Position numbers and translations under genes: made by a program. Positions 14,695 through 22,820 of a stretch of DNA of 40,849 bases are shown here, one piece after another. How positions within the stretch are numbered: the stretch's first letter is position 1; every line of letters begins with the position of its first letter. Below the pieces are notes generated by a model that saw nothing but the letters and a program-made list of their open reading frames with translations, had not been told where the DNA came from and made no database searches. Where the stretch lies: NCBI GenBank assembly GCA_045603745.1, contig JAZUMQ010000048.1:1-40849 (forward strand), written 5' to 3'. Source of the DNA: RGIG995 sp045603745 (GTDB lineage: Bacteria > Bacillota > Clostridia > Oscillospirales > UBA644).

Positions 14695-16383
14695 TTAAAT
14701 CTTCAACTTCTTTGCAATTTCAAGCATGCGCTCGGGGGAGACCTTTAACACCTTTCGATCATAGGAAATCAATCCGTTGGTTTCGTCCTCTACATCAGAA
14801 ACTTGGGTGTAGACCGCCCCGCATAGGCCTTGATCTATGGCAGGAATGATTTCTTTCTCGTATAATTCGATCAGTGCGTCTTCAAATTTTTCCCGATCTT
14901 CAAAAAATCGATAACCGTAAGGCTTGCCGGGGTGGAAGATGTGCCCTTCCGGTTGATAGGAATATCCTCCGAATTCCGATAGAACCACCGGTCTATCGCC
15001 GGGTTTGATCTTTACCGGTTTGAAATATACGTGCAGACTTTCCACATCACTTTTTGATCCCTTAAACCACCCGGAAGTGGCGTCGATAAAGCGAGAAGAA
15101 TCCAATGCTTTCAGTTTTTCATACATTTTGGCACTTTCAAATTGCCCCCAGCCCTCGTTGAAGATCGTCCAGTAGCAAATGCAAGGGTGATTGTACAATT
15201 GTTTTACCGTGGCATTCATTCCCTCTTCAAAACATTTCCGGGTTGCCTTATCCCGATGCAGCCACTGATCCGGCAGTTTTTTTATTCCTATCGTGGGCAA
15301 CGCCGTGTCTCGGAAAAAGGAATAGTCTCCGTTGTTGACCATGTCCTGAAAAACGATCATTCCCAGTCGATCACATTCGGAATAAAAATGTTCCGGTTCC
15401 ATTTTGATGTGCTTTCGGAGCATATTGAATCCCAAAGCCTTCATTTCGCTGATGTCTTTGGTATAATTTTCCGGTGACGCCGGGGTGTAAATACCGTCGC
15501 TGTAATACCCTTGATCCAGAAGACCATGGAAAAAGTAAGGCTTTCCGTTAAGGCAAAGGCGGGGAAGGCCGTCCACTGTTTTGATCTCCAGCGTTCGTAG
15601 AGCAAAATAAGAGGAAATTTCATCTTCTCCTGCCGTAATCTTAAATTCGTATAAATAGGGATCTTCCGGTGACCACAACCGGGGATCTTTGACCTCCAAG
15701 CGGGTGGTTGAATCTTCCAGTTTTGATGTAATCTCTCCGTCAGGAGTTTGAACCGCCACAACGCCGTCGGACACTCCGTCCACGGTAATTTGAACAAAAT
15801 CCGCTCCTGTTTCGATTTTCAACGATTTAATATACTGTTCCGGAACACTTTCGATCCATACCGTCTGCCAGATTCCGGTTATCGGCGTATACCACATTCC
15901 CCCTCGCTTTTCTCTTTGCTTTCCGTAAGGGAGAATATGGGACTCCAAATCGTCTATGCAGGCAACGATCAATGTATTTTCCTCTTGAAGATATTCTGTA
16001 ATATCAAAGGAAAATGCATCGTATCCTCCCAGATGAGTTCCCACTTCGTGACCGTTTAAAATCACCGCAGTGGTCTGGTCTGCCGCCCCAAAGTGCAAGA
16101 TCACCCGCCCTTTGACGAAGCCCTCGGGCAAGGTAAAGGTTCGCTCATATTTTACGCCGGGGAATTTTCCCAATCTTCGTCCGATTCCCGATAATGCAGA
16201 TTCCGGGGGAAAGGGTACTAAAATGGTTTCTTTTTCACCGTCGTTTGCGTAAAAATTCCATTCTCCGTTAAGACAGAAAAAGGAATCCCGTTTCATTTGA
16301 GGACGAGGATAAATATTCCACGGTTGTCCGGATAAGGCTTCTCCTTCCGCGGTATATAAGGTGATGAAAGATTCGTTTTTCAC
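14695..16383 (-). CDS. glycoside hydrolase family 2 enzyme (beta-galactosidase/glucuronidase type)
   Basis: A 562-residue enzyme without a signal peptide, so cytoplasmic. Domain order is jelly-roll sugar-binding (about 20-180; GIGRRLGKFPGVKYER, GGYDAFSFDIT), immunoglobulin-like (about 185-265) and TIM barrel (about 270-560). The acid/base is E410 in TIFNEGWGQ and the nucleophile E470 in VLSEFGGY. It hydrolyses terminal beta-linked sugars with retention; galactoside versus glucuronide cannot be decided. It is short for LacZ but normal for compact GH2 members. The start is GTG directly after the transporter stop (TAAGTG), with AAGGA upstream. The MFS gene ahead of it probably imports the substrate. 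Confidence 0.9.
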   Translation of the reverse strand: MKNESFITLYTAEGEALSGQPWNIYPRPQMKRDSFFCLNGEWNFYANDGEKETILVPFPPESALSGIGRRLGKFPGVKYERTFTLPEGFVKGRVILHFGAADQTTAVILNGHEVGTHLGGYDAFSFDITEYLQEENTLIVACIDDLESHILPYGKQREKRGGMWYTPITGIWQTVWIESVPEQYIKSLKIETGADFVQITVDGVSDGVVAVQTPDGEITSKLEDSTTRLEVKDPRLWSPEDPYLYEFKITAGEDEISSYFALRTLEIKTVDGLPRLCLNGKPYFFHGLLDQGYYSDGIYTPASPENYTKDISEMKALGFNMLRKHIKMEPEHFYSECDRLGMIVFQDMVNNGDYSFFRDTALPTIGIKKLPDQWLHRDKATRKCFEEGMNATVKQLYNHPCICYWTIFNEGWGQFESAKMYEKLKALDSSRFIDATSGWFKGSKSDVESLHVYFKPVKIKPGDRPVVLSEFGGYSYQPEGHIFHPGKPYGYRFFEDREKFEDALIELYEKEIIPAIDQGLCGAVYTQVSDVEDETNGLISYDRKVLKVSPERMLEIAKKLKI

Positions 16384-17679
16384 TTATTTTTCCTTCTTTC
16401 TCATGGATAAGAACAGGGGGATCAAATAAATCGCCAATAGAATTGCCACGCCAAACGCCGCCAAGAAAATATTTTGGTTCGGCACAAAGGAGGTCGTTCC
16501 GTCATCATTGACGATGGTTTCCGCATTTTTTAATACGGCAGATCCGATGGCAGGGCCGAGGATCCCCGGAATCAATACCTGTCCCACGATCCGTAATCCC
16601 TGAAACATTCCCGAGCGGTTTTCCGGCGTATGATCTCGAATTACTGCCCCAAAGACTGCCATTCCCGATAAATATCCGCACATCATCAACAGAGAACCTG
16701 TAAAGACCATTGCCGTACCTCGGAAGAAGAACAGAAAAACATACCCAACGCCCAAAAGAACAAGTGAGGGAATGACAGACTTCCGAAATCCGATTTTGTC
16801 GTAAACTCGCCCCCATAACGCCGTAAACAGTGCCGCTAAAATGATTGCAGGTGCCATGATAAAAACGTAATTTTCCATCTTCAGAGAGACGGTATAATAT
16901 AAAATCAAATAAGGCATGAAAATCTGAATGGAGATCCCAAACAGAGCAAAAGCGCCGAGGCACAAGTACAATATTTTATTTTTCCGAATAACGGAAGGAC
17001 GGAATCCATAAAAAATATTCTTGAAATAATCTTGATTTTCTGCCGTTTTAATTGTAGAATCTTTGATCAGAAAAATTCCCAAAATACCAATTATAATAAC
17101 CGCAATCCCGATGATGAAGAAAATTGCCGTCCAACTTTCGGATCGATTCAGGTCAAATCCCATGAATCCGCCGAAAACCGCCAAAATCGCTACCAAAGGC
17201 ATCATTGCGTTGATCCCTTCCGCCGCACCTCGATTGCTGTCGTCGGTTACGTCGGTCAGCCATGCGTTAAAGCATGCGTCGTTTGCGGAAGAACCGAAGA
17301 AGGTCATGACACAATCCAATATAATGGTCAACGTTACTCCTACGGCAGATGCTGATGCAACCATGGGGAACAATACGCTTATGACGTCTTCTCGTACTAA
17401 GCAAAATGCTAAAATCGAAATGCCCCATAAAATATATCCGCCGCAGATAAAAAATTTCCTTTTTCCAAGTTTGTCAGACAAAGCGCCGATTAAGAGCGTG
17501 GTTACCGTCGCCGCTACGGCAGAGGCGGAGACCATCATGGAAATCTGTTCCGCCGAGGCATGGAACATCTTGTAAATGAATACGTTGAAATACATATTTT
17601 CTACGACCCATGCGATTTGTCCTGTCAGACTGAAAATCGTCAATGCCGCAAAAAATTTTGCTCGCATATTTTGTTTCAT
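16384..17679 (-). CDS. major facilitator superfamily transporter, probable glycoside permease
   Basis: A 431-residue inner-membrane protein with about 12 TM helices in two halves. The MFS loop signature lies between TM2 and TM3 (LIGALSDKLGKRKFF) and its weaker repeat between TM8 and TM9 (ALWGRVYDKIGFRKS). It is transcribed ahead of, and abutting, the GH2 gene, so it likely imports an oligosaccharide or glycoside for intracellular cleavage. ATG start with GGGAGGC at good spacing and a promoter at 17741-17713. No sugar-specific motif is visible. Confidence 0.85.
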   Translation of the reverse strand: MKQNMRAKFFAALTIFSLTGQIAWVVENMYFNVFIYKMFHASAEQISMMVSASAVAATVTTLLIGALSDKLGKRKFFICGGYILWGISILAFCLVREDVISVLFPMVASASAVGVTLTIILDCVMTFFGSSANDACFNAWLTDVTDDSNRGAAEGINAMMPLVAILAVFGGFMGFDLNRSESWTAIFFIIGIAVIIIGILGIFLIKDSTIKTAENQDYFKNIFYGFRPSVIRKNKILYLCLGAFALFGISIQIFMPYLILYYTVSLKMENYVFIMAPAIILAALFTALWGRVYDKIGFRKSVIPSLVLLGVGYVFLFFFRGTAMVFTGSLLMMCGYLSGMAVFGAVIRDHTPENRSGMFQGLRIVGQVLIPGILGPAIGSAVLKNAETIVNDDGTTSFVPNQNIFLAAFGVAILLAIYLIPLFLSMRKKEK

Positions 17680-17712
17680 AATTGCCTCCCAATTCAGAGA
17701 TTCGATGTATAC

Positions 17713-17741
17713 AGTATAACATATCTTTCAAAAAATAGCAA
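17713..17741 (-). promoter_or_regulatory. promoter of the MFS-GH2 operon
   Basis: On the minus strand TTGCTA (17741-17736), a 17-base spacer, TATACT (17718-17713). The -10 is followed by GTATAC, forming a short direct/inverted motif that might be an operator; this is not demonstrable here. Confidence 0.65.
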
Positions 17742-17797
17742 GCCTTTTCATTTTGCAAAGTATTTTTGTAACGTCTTTTGTGCACGCATGCGCGCGC

Positions 17798-17829
17798 AAA
17801 GGGACAGCCCCGGGCGGGGCTGTCCCTTT
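17798..17829. terminator. strong bidirectional hairpin terminator
   Basis: Perfect 14-bp stem AAAGGGACAGCCCC / GGGGCTGTCCCTTT with a GGGC loop, ending in TTTTCC on the + strand. It lies in the gap between the manganese catalase end and the MFS promoter, so its main user is the catalase transcript. Confidence 0.75.
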
Positions 17830-17831
17830 TC

Positions 17832-17876
17832 CGTTGCGGCAACGCCGCAACGCCGCAGACGGCAAACCGTCTGCGG
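17832..17876. repeat. two further GC-rich hairpins in tandem
   Basis: CGTTGCGGC-AAC-GCCGCAACG (17832-17852) is directly followed by CCGCAGACGG-CAAA-CCGTCTGCGG (17853-17876). Both stems are perfect and lie immediately beside the terminator hairpin. The composition is far more GC-rich than the flanks, suggesting a dispersed intergenic repeat of the REP type. Copy number cannot be judged in this window. Confidence 0.6.
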
Positions 17877-17896
17877 GCGCACGCGCCAACCCATTG

Positions 17897-18562
17897 TTAT
17901 TTTGCAAATTCCACCGGTTTGACTTCATTTCCGGCAAAGGCGTTGGGACCCGGTTCGGACATGGAAAAATACATCCGTGCTGCTTTGGTCGTTCCGAAGT
18001 CACAGTTGCTTCCGCACTTCTGCACTTCGTTGAAAGCGTCTCGGAACATCTGATTATGCGCTTCTTCCCGGTTCAGCAAAAAGTCAATGGTTTCCCGAAC
18101 TTTTTTATCGTTGATCTGCCGATACAGATATTCGTAAACTACTTTCGCCCGCTGTTCCGAAGCGATATTGCTCAAAAGATCCGCACACAAATCGCCGGTT
18201 ACCGTCACGTAATCCGCCGTCCAGGAATACCCCGAGGCATTGATCAATCCCGGATTTAACCCCAATTGAACGTGGGTCTGAATTTCTCCTGCGGGAACCG
18301 ATACCGCCGCCACTTCATGACCGTTTAACAGATTGATGGTTTGTGCCACCATTTCCATGTGTCCCAATTCTTCCGCCGCAATATCCAAAAACAAATCTTT
18401 GATTTTCGGATCTTTGATTCGAAAACTTTGAGACATATATTGCATCGCCGCCTTTAATTCTCCGTTTCCGCCACCCAACTGTTCTTGCATCAACGCCGCG
18501 TATTGAGGGTTCGGACGTTCTACCGACACCGGATGGAATAACATTTTTTCATGATGAAACAT
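17897..18562 (-). CDS. manganese catalase family protein
   Basis: A 221-residue cytoplasmic four-helix di-manganese protein that decomposes hydrogen peroxide. Ligand motifs are in order: E35 in GNGELKAAM, E65 and H68 in EELGHME, a glutamate in NIASEQRAKVVYE, and EEAHN near residue 172, matching the E/ExxH/E/H pattern of manganese catalases. It is between spore-coat CotJC (about 190) and long Mn catalases (about 270-300) in length, so a coat-associated role is an alternative. ATG start with a strong AGGAGGT. Monocistronic, facing away from the ECF sigma operon. Confidence 0.9.
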   Translation of the reverse strand: MFHHEKMLFHPVSVERPNPQYAALMQEQLGGGNGELKAAMQYMSQSFRIKDPKIKDLFLDIAAEELGHMEMVAQTINLLNGHEVAAVSVPAGEIQTHVQLGLNPGLINASGYSWTADYVTVTGDLCADLLSNIASEQRAKVVYEYLYRQINDKKVRETIDFLLNREEAHNQMFRDAFNEVQKCGSNCDFGTTKAARMYFSMSEPGPNAFAGNEVKPVEFAK

Positions 18563-18652
18563 AATTTTACCTCCTATTTTTGTTTCAATTTTAGTGTTCG
18601 GTTTCTACATTTTTTTATGCCATGTAATATTGACCTGTCGTTCCGGTTTATA

Positions 18653-18681
18653 TTGACAATTTTTTTAAATTATGTTATAAT
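18653..18681 (+). promoter_or_regulatory. consensus promoter of the ECF sigma operon
   Basis: TTGACA 18653-18658, a 17-base spacer, TATAAT 18676-18681: an exact housekeeping consensus. The leader then holds small hairpins GACCG-CTAT-CGGTC (18716-18729) and TGAAAGGGC / GCTCTTTCA (about 18740-18763) before AGGAGG. Confidence 0.85.
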
Positions 18682-18781
18682 GAATTAAACCGATTTGGTA
18701 TATTTTGAGGATTTTGACCGCTATCGGTCGTATAAGAAGTGAAAGGGCAAAAAAGCTCTTTCAGGTCAGGAGGAATAACCT

Positions 18782-19327
18782 ATGGAATACGGTGAAAGTA
18801 GCTACCGCCGTTTTCTTGCAGGCGAACCCGATGCTTTTGATGCGATATGGAAAGAATATCGTTCCGGTCTGACCTTTTTCATCGACCGCTTCGTGGGGGA
18901 TATAGCAACGGCGGAAGACATCGCCATCGACGTGTTTACCTACGTGCTCGTCCACCCAAGACGGTATAATTTCCGCACTTCGTTAAAAACCTATCTTTTT
19001 ATGTTAGGTCGCTCTCGCGCGTTGGACTATTTGAAACGTCGCAAAAAGATTCTTATGGTGGAATTGTCCGAAGCCGACGGAACAGAAGATCGTTCATCTC
19101 TGGAAGATTCCGTTCTTCAAGAAGAACGAAAACGAATTCTCAATGTCGCCCTGGATCAACTGCCTGCGGAAATGCGTGTGGCGATACATCTGGTGTATTT
19201 TGAAGAACTTTCTTACGAAGAAGCGGCAAAGGTCATGAAAAAGGATAAAAAGCAGATCGACAATCTTCTTTACCGCGCCAAAGGTCTGTTGCGGGATTTG
19301 CTGGGAAAGGAGTCGGATTTGCTATGA
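18782..19327 (+). CDS. ECF-family RNA polymerase sigma factor
   Basis: A 181-residue sigma-70 family protein with only regions 2 and 4. Region 2 is at about 20-90 (AEDIAIDVFTYVLVHPRRY, then LKTYLFMLGRSRALDYLKRR); region 4 at about 120-178 (LDQLPAEMRVAIHLVYFEELSYEEAAKVM, then IDNLLYRAKGLLRDLL). It redirects RNA polymerase to its own regulon. ATG start eight bases after AGGAGG (18768-18773). The stop overlaps the next ATG as ATGA, the usual coupling of a sigma factor with its membrane inhibitor. Confidence 0.93.
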   Translation: MEYGESSYRRFLAGEPDAFDAIWKEYRSGLTFFIDRFVGDIATAEDIAIDVFTYVLVHPRRYNFRTSLKTYLFMLGRSRALDYLKRRKKILMVELSEADGTEDRSSLEDSVLQEERKRILNVALDQLPAEMRVAIHLVYFEELSYEEAAKVMKKDKKQIDNLLYRAKGLLRDLLGKESDLL

Positions 19328-19887
19328 TACGAAACAACGATGAATTTAAAGCGGAAATTCTCCGCCGAAAAGAAACCTACCTCAGACGCCGTCATGCCCA
19401 AATCTTGGCATACGGTTCCGGAATCGTCACGGTCGTACTTTGTCTTGTTGTGATATTGTCTGTTTCCGGAATCTTAGGATCCCACAGAAACGGAGCGTTT
19501 CCCGAAAATGAAGCTTCTGACGTTATGGTCTCGATCCATCTGCCCGGCAGGACTCTGACAGCGTCGGAGGACGTAGATTTTCGGTTGGAAATTTTGGCAA
19601 AGTACGTGCCTTTGCCGGAAGGGAAGGACACGGTTGAAGAATTTTCCGATACCTCTTCGAATTTTGAAAACGGCGAAGATCTTCAAGTAAGTCCCCCGAC
19701 TACTTCCACCTCAAGCCGACCGGAAAGTACAATACCGGTATCCGTCTTTACCGTTATTTGCGGAAATGATTCAAAAACCTACTGCTTGCGAGAAAAATCC
19801 ATTACGGCGGACGGGATAACCTACTCCTTGACCGAGACGGAATTCAACGAATTATTTACCTTATTCGGAGGTGAAAACGCAAAATGA
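19324..19887 (+). CDS. single-TM protein, candidate anti-sigma factor
   Basis: A 187-residue protein: a short basic cytoplasmic segment (1-27, EILRRKETYLRRRHAQ), one TM helix (about 28-50) and an outer portion with a low-complexity Ser/Thr/Pro stretch (about 115-140) followed by a small beta-looking domain with two cysteines. Position, start overlap with the ECF gene and topology fit an anti-sigma factor, but the cytoplasmic part lacks a ZAS-type HxxxCxxC motif and is very short. Its stop overlaps the next start, so all three genes are coupled. Role inferred from context only. Confidence 0.6.
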   Translation: MIRNNDEFKAEILRRKETYLRRRHAQILAYGSGIVTVVLCLVVILSVSGILGSHRNGAFPENEASDVMVSIHLPGRTLTASEDVDFRLEILAKYVPLPEGKDTVEEFSDTSSNFENGEDLQVSPPTTSTSSRPESTIPVSVFTVICGNDSKTYCLREKSITADGITYSLTETEFNELFTLFGGENAK

Positions 19888-20912
19888 GAAAGAAGAAACT
19901 CTTGCGGATCTTGATCCCGGTTTTTATTCTTGCATTGATTTTATTTTTGCCCATTCCCGTCGGCGTGATGAACGACGGGGGAAGCCGGGATTTCCGGGCG
20001 TTGACCTACCGTCTGATCCGCTGGAACCGAATCCTTCCCGCGGAAGACGGAACCGTAGATTTCTATACCAAGTGGCAGCTTTATCCTATGACGTTACGCT
20101 ATGCATCGGTCGATGATTTGTGGGAACGGGAGGTTGCCAAGAACCCCGAACTGGAAATTTTTTCTTACGATAACGGATTTTACGCCACCGTATCTCAGAT
20201 CAGGGAAAAAGGGCTTTTGGTAAACGGGTTAGAAAGCAACCCCTTGAATTTTCGGTATGAATTTTCCTGTTCCGTTGGGGAAGAGACGGTTCTTTTGAAA
20301 AACGATAAGGAAATTTCTCTTTCGGATCTTCGGGTCGGAGACACGGTTTTCGTTCAGTTTTCCGGCGAAATTATGGAAACCTATCCGGCGCAGATTCCCA
20401 ATGTTAAAAAAATTACCGTGACTTCAACAGCAGGCACCGTGGACTATAAAGCCTCATACCTGCGGGTGGACGGAAGCGGGAATAATGCACATGTCTTCTC
20501 TAAATTTTCAGAAAACAAAGCCGAAGCCGACGGTTGGAACCGCCTTCCGATCGTTGCAATCGAGAGCAAAACAGAGCTTTCTCAAATGATTTCATCGCTC
20601 AAAAACGGTGACGCGTATACTTCCACCGTTCTTTGGAACGATACGGCGTTGTTTACCGAGTTTCCCACCGCGTACGACGAAACTTTTTTTAGAGAAAAAG
20701 CGTTGCTTCTCGTTTATATCGCAGAGGCAAGCGGTTCTATTTCCCACAAAATTCACAGTTGCGCCGTGGAAGACGGAATCTGCACCGTCGTGGTAGAATC
20801 GATCGCTCCCGAAAGCGGTACTTGTGATATGGCAGGCTGGCTCGTCTGTCTTGAGGTTAAAAAGAACGATGTTTCAAATTTGTCTTTCGATGCCTACCGT
20901 TTTCGCAAGTAA
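19884..20912 (+). CDS. exported PrcB-like protein of the ECF operon
   Basis: A 342-residue protein with an N-terminal membrane anchor (about 5-27) and an outer region. Around residues 128-180 lies an OB-fold-like strand set (LLKNDKEISLSDLRVGDTVFV) resembling bacillary DUF3221-type modules. Residues about 215-340 resemble the PrcB C-terminal domain, a small domain known from a protease-stabilising partner (REKALLLVYIAEASGS, then CTVVVESIAPESGT and GWLVCLEVKK). Last gene of the sigma operon, ending at a strong terminator. A sensor or effector of the regulon is plausible; the domain calls are by eye and moderate. Confidence 0.6.
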   Translation: MRKKKLLRILIPVFILALILFLPIPVGVMNDGGSRDFRALTYRLIRWNRILPAEDGTVDFYTKWQLYPMTLRYASVDDLWEREVAKNPELEIFSYDNGFYATVSQIREKGLLVNGLESNPLNFRYEFSCSVGEETVLLKNDKEISLSDLRVGDTVFVQFSGEIMETYPAQIPNVKKITVTSTAGTVDYKASYLRVDGSGNNAHVFSKFSENKAEADGWNRLPIVAIESKTELSQMISSLKNGDAYTSTVLWNDTALFTEFPTAYDETFFREKALLLVYIAEASGSISHKIHSCAVEDGICTVVVESIAPESGTCDMAGWLVCLEVKKNDVSNLSFDAYRFRK

Positions 20913-20936
20913 TTTGAAATAATTTTTTTTCTTTCT

Positions 20937-20971
20937 CTCCGAACTGAACTTTTTCGGTTCGGAGATTTTTC
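20937..20971 (+). terminator. terminator of the ECF sigma operon
   Basis: A 12-bp stem CTCCGAACTGAA / TTCGGTTCGGAG (one G-U pair) with a CTTT loop, followed by ATTTTTCT. Confidence 0.88.
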
Positions 20972-20976
20972 TACCC

Positions 20977-21005
20977 TTGCATTTTGTCCGAAATTGTGTT
21001 ATAAT
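20977..21005 (+). promoter_or_regulatory. promoter of the AT-rich orphan gene
   Basis: TTGCAT 20977-20982, a 17-base spacer, TATAAT 21000-21005, 20 bases before the start codon. Ribosome site GAGGTGA at 21014-21020. Confidence 0.7.
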
Positions 21006-21024
21006 AAACCTGTGAGGTGATTTT

Positions 21025-21411
21025 ATGAAAATGTTTGATTGTTTTAAACATTCAAAAGAGTTAATAACTGAAACTGAATTTGTAAAAATATACAGATTGG
21101 TTTGCGGTGATAAAGATTACACGATCATCATTCCTAAAAAAATTGCCAACAAGAGAACCGTAATTCATTTCAATGAGGATACTGTATCTTGGGAACAAAT
21201 CCCTCTTTTCCCTCGACTTTCGGGCAAATATTATCGTGGAGACAGAGTTCCGATTTATAAATTTGTCGGAAAAGTTCTGAATACTATATTTGTCGTGAGG
21301 GGAGCCCCGCTTGGTGATGTGGGATTGGATCACGGTATTTTCAGAAGTTCAAAAAAATACGATGAAAAATTTGTAAACTGTATGACGTATAAGAAATTTA
21401 AAAAAATGTGA
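21025..21411 (+). CDS. hypothetical protein, AT-rich, unrecognised
   Basis: A 128-residue soluble protein, very basic (lysine-rich from start to end) with no signal peptide, TM helix or motif I recognise. It looks beta-rich in the first two thirds (YTIIIPKK, RTVIHFNEDTVSW, IYKFVGKVLNTIFVVRG). Four 60-base rows inside it average about 35 percent GC, against about 52 percent in one sampled row of the next gene, and it favours AAA, ATA and TTT codons, so recent acquisition is possible. It has its own promoter, good ribosome site and no partner gene. The translation signals make it likely to be a real gene. Confidence 0.6.
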   Translation: MKMFDCFKHSKELITETEFVKIYRLVCGDKDYTIIIPKKIANKRTVIHFNEDTVSWEQIPLFPRLSGKYYRGDRVPIYKFVGKVLNTIFVVRGAPLGDVGLDHGIFRSSKKYDEKFVNCMTYKKFKKM

Positions 21412-21441
21412 GCTCTCTCATTTCCTAACGAGTAACAAAAC

Positions 21442-21470
21442 TTGTGCCTGACTCGAAACATACATATAAT
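21442..21470 (+). promoter_or_regulatory. promoter of the 2-hydroxyacid dehydrogenase gene
   Basis: TTGTGC 21442-21447, a 17-base spacer, TATAAT 21465-21470, 30 bases before the start. Confidence 0.65.
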
Positions 21471-21499
21471 AAAACAAACGAAATCAGACGAGGTGCTTT

Positions 21500-22444
21500 A
21501 TGAAAATCGCCATTCTGGACGCCGCTACCTTGGGGCAAGATGTTGACCTTTCTCCTATTCGCTCCCTCGGAGTAACCACGGAATATTCTACCACCGCTCC
21601 AGAGGAAATCCATGGACGGATTCTTGACGCCGACGTGGTTGTGGTTAATAAGATTAAACTCAACGCTTCCAATCTTCCCGGAACGGCGGTCAAACTCATT
21701 TGCGTTGCCGCAACCGGATACGATAATATTGATACGGAATATTGCAAAAACAACGGGATTGCCCTGTGCAATGTCCCCGGTTATTCTACCGACAACGTAG
21801 CACACTTGACCCTTGCCATGGCTCTTTCTTTGGTGACCCATCTTCCGGAATACAATGCATTTGTATCTTCGGGTCAATATTCCGCTTCCGGAGTTGCTAA
21901 CAAACTTACTCCCATTTACCACGAAATTTCTTCCCTGACTTGGGGCGTTGTGGGGGGCGGCGGAATCGGTGGAAAAGTGGCACAGGTCGCCGAGGCGATG
22001 GGCTGTAAGGTTTTGATGTGCCGCAGAAAGCCCGACGACCGTTATGAGCAGGTTTCCATCGATGAATTGTGTAAACGTTCTGATATTATTTCTCTGCACG
22101 TTCCTTTGAACGAAACCACCCGGGGTATGATCTCCCGGGAGCGCATCGCTCAGATGAAACCCGGTGCAATCCTTATCAATGTCGCCCGAGGTGCCGTTAC
22201 CGATGAAGAGGCCTTGACCGAAGCCTTGGAACAGGGAAAACTCGGTGGCTTGGGTGTGGACGTTTATTCCGTTGAACCTTTTTCCAACGACCACCCCTTT
22301 ACTCGGATTCTCGGACGGAAAAACGTCTGTTTTACGCCCCATATGGCGTGGGGAAGTGCGGAGGCTCGGAATCGCTGCGTCCGGGAAATGGCGGATAATA
22401 TGAAGGCGTTCTTTGAGGGAAATCTCCGAAATCGTATCGTATGA
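21500..22444 (+). CDS. NAD-dependent D-2-hydroxyacid dehydrogenase
   Basis: A 314-residue cytoplasmic oxidoreductase, reducing a 2-keto acid to the D-2-hydroxy acid (glycerate/hydroxypyruvate or lactate type). The Rossmann loop GVVGGGGIGGK is near residue 150; the catalytic set is R in NVARGAV, E in VYSVEP and H in TPHMAW, all in the canonical order. The region CVAATGYDNID matches the substrate-domain signature. ATG start with GAGGTG. Stands alone with its own promoter; the exact substrate is not readable, though hydroxypyruvate reductase is the closest style. Confidence 0.9.
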   Translation: MKIAILDAATLGQDVDLSPIRSLGVTTEYSTTAPEEIHGRILDADVVVVNKIKLNASNLPGTAVKLICVAATGYDNIDTEYCKNNGIALCNVPGYSTDNVAHLTLAMALSLVTHLPEYNAFVSSGQYSASGVANKLTPIYHEISSLTWGVVGGGGIGGKVAQVAEAMGCKVLMCRRKPDDRYEQVSIDELCKRSDIISLHVPLNETTRGMISRERIAQMKPGAILINVARGAVTDEEALTEALEQGKLGGLGVDVYSVEPFSNDHPFTRILGRKNVCFTPHMAWGSAEARNRCVREMADNMKAFFEGNLRNRIV

Positions 22445-22487
22445 TCATATTTTTTCCGAATTTGACGAAAAATTACGAATTAGACTC

Positions 22488-22516
22488 TTGACGAATGAAA
22501 AAAATCGTGCTATAAT
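22488..22516 (+). promoter_or_regulatory. promoter of the ferredoxin gene
   Basis: TTGACG 22488-22493, a 17-base spacer, TATAAT 22511-22516. Confidence 0.85.
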
Positions 22517-22570
22517 ATGCTTATCATGAGTATCGAATCCGATACCCGATCATTTAAGGAGGTACTTATC

Positions 22571-22744
22571 ATGGCTTATCAGATTTCCGACGATTGCATC
22601 GCTTGCGGCGCTTGTGCAGACGAATGTCCCGTCAGCGCTATTTCTGAAAAGGACGGCAAGTTCGTTATCAATGCTGACGATTGTATTGATTGCGGCGCTT
22701 GTGCCGGAGCTTGTCCCGTTGGCGCTCCCAATCCCGCAGAATAA
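22571..22744 (+). CDS. 2[4Fe-4S] clostridial-type ferredoxin
   Basis: A 57-residue electron carrier with two CxxCxxCxxxCP clusters (CIACGACADECP and CIDCGACAGACP), the complete ligand set for two cubane clusters. It passes low-potential electrons between enzymes such as pyruvate:ferredoxin oxidoreductase and hydrogenase, which fits an anaerobe. The start is the ATG at 22571, eight bases after AAGGAGG; an in-frame ATG 54 bases upstream is within the promoter-proximal leader and lacks a ribosome site. Strong promoter, terminator behind it. Confidence 0.95.
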   Translation: MAYQISDDCIACGACADECPVSAISEKDGKFVINADDCIDCGACAGACPVGAPNPAE

Positions 22745-22753
22745 TCCGCGCAC

Positions 22754-22803
22754 AAATGCATAATGGGAACCGTTTTTCCGGGTCTCATTATGCATTTTTT
22801 TAT
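22754..22803 (+). terminator. terminator of the ferredoxin gene
   Basis: Stem AAATGCATAATGGGA / TCTCATTATGCATTT (one G-U pair), then TTTTTTTATTTTTT. The AGGAGGG of trmN6 follows directly, so trmN6 may be read by leak-through. Confidence 0.85.
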
Positions 22804-22820
22804 TTTTTAGGAGGGATTGC

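Noticed and set aside
16384..17679. MFS protein as a GPH-type sodium:melibiose symporter
   Set aside because: The loop signatures fit general MFS, and I could not see GPH-specific motifs with confidence.
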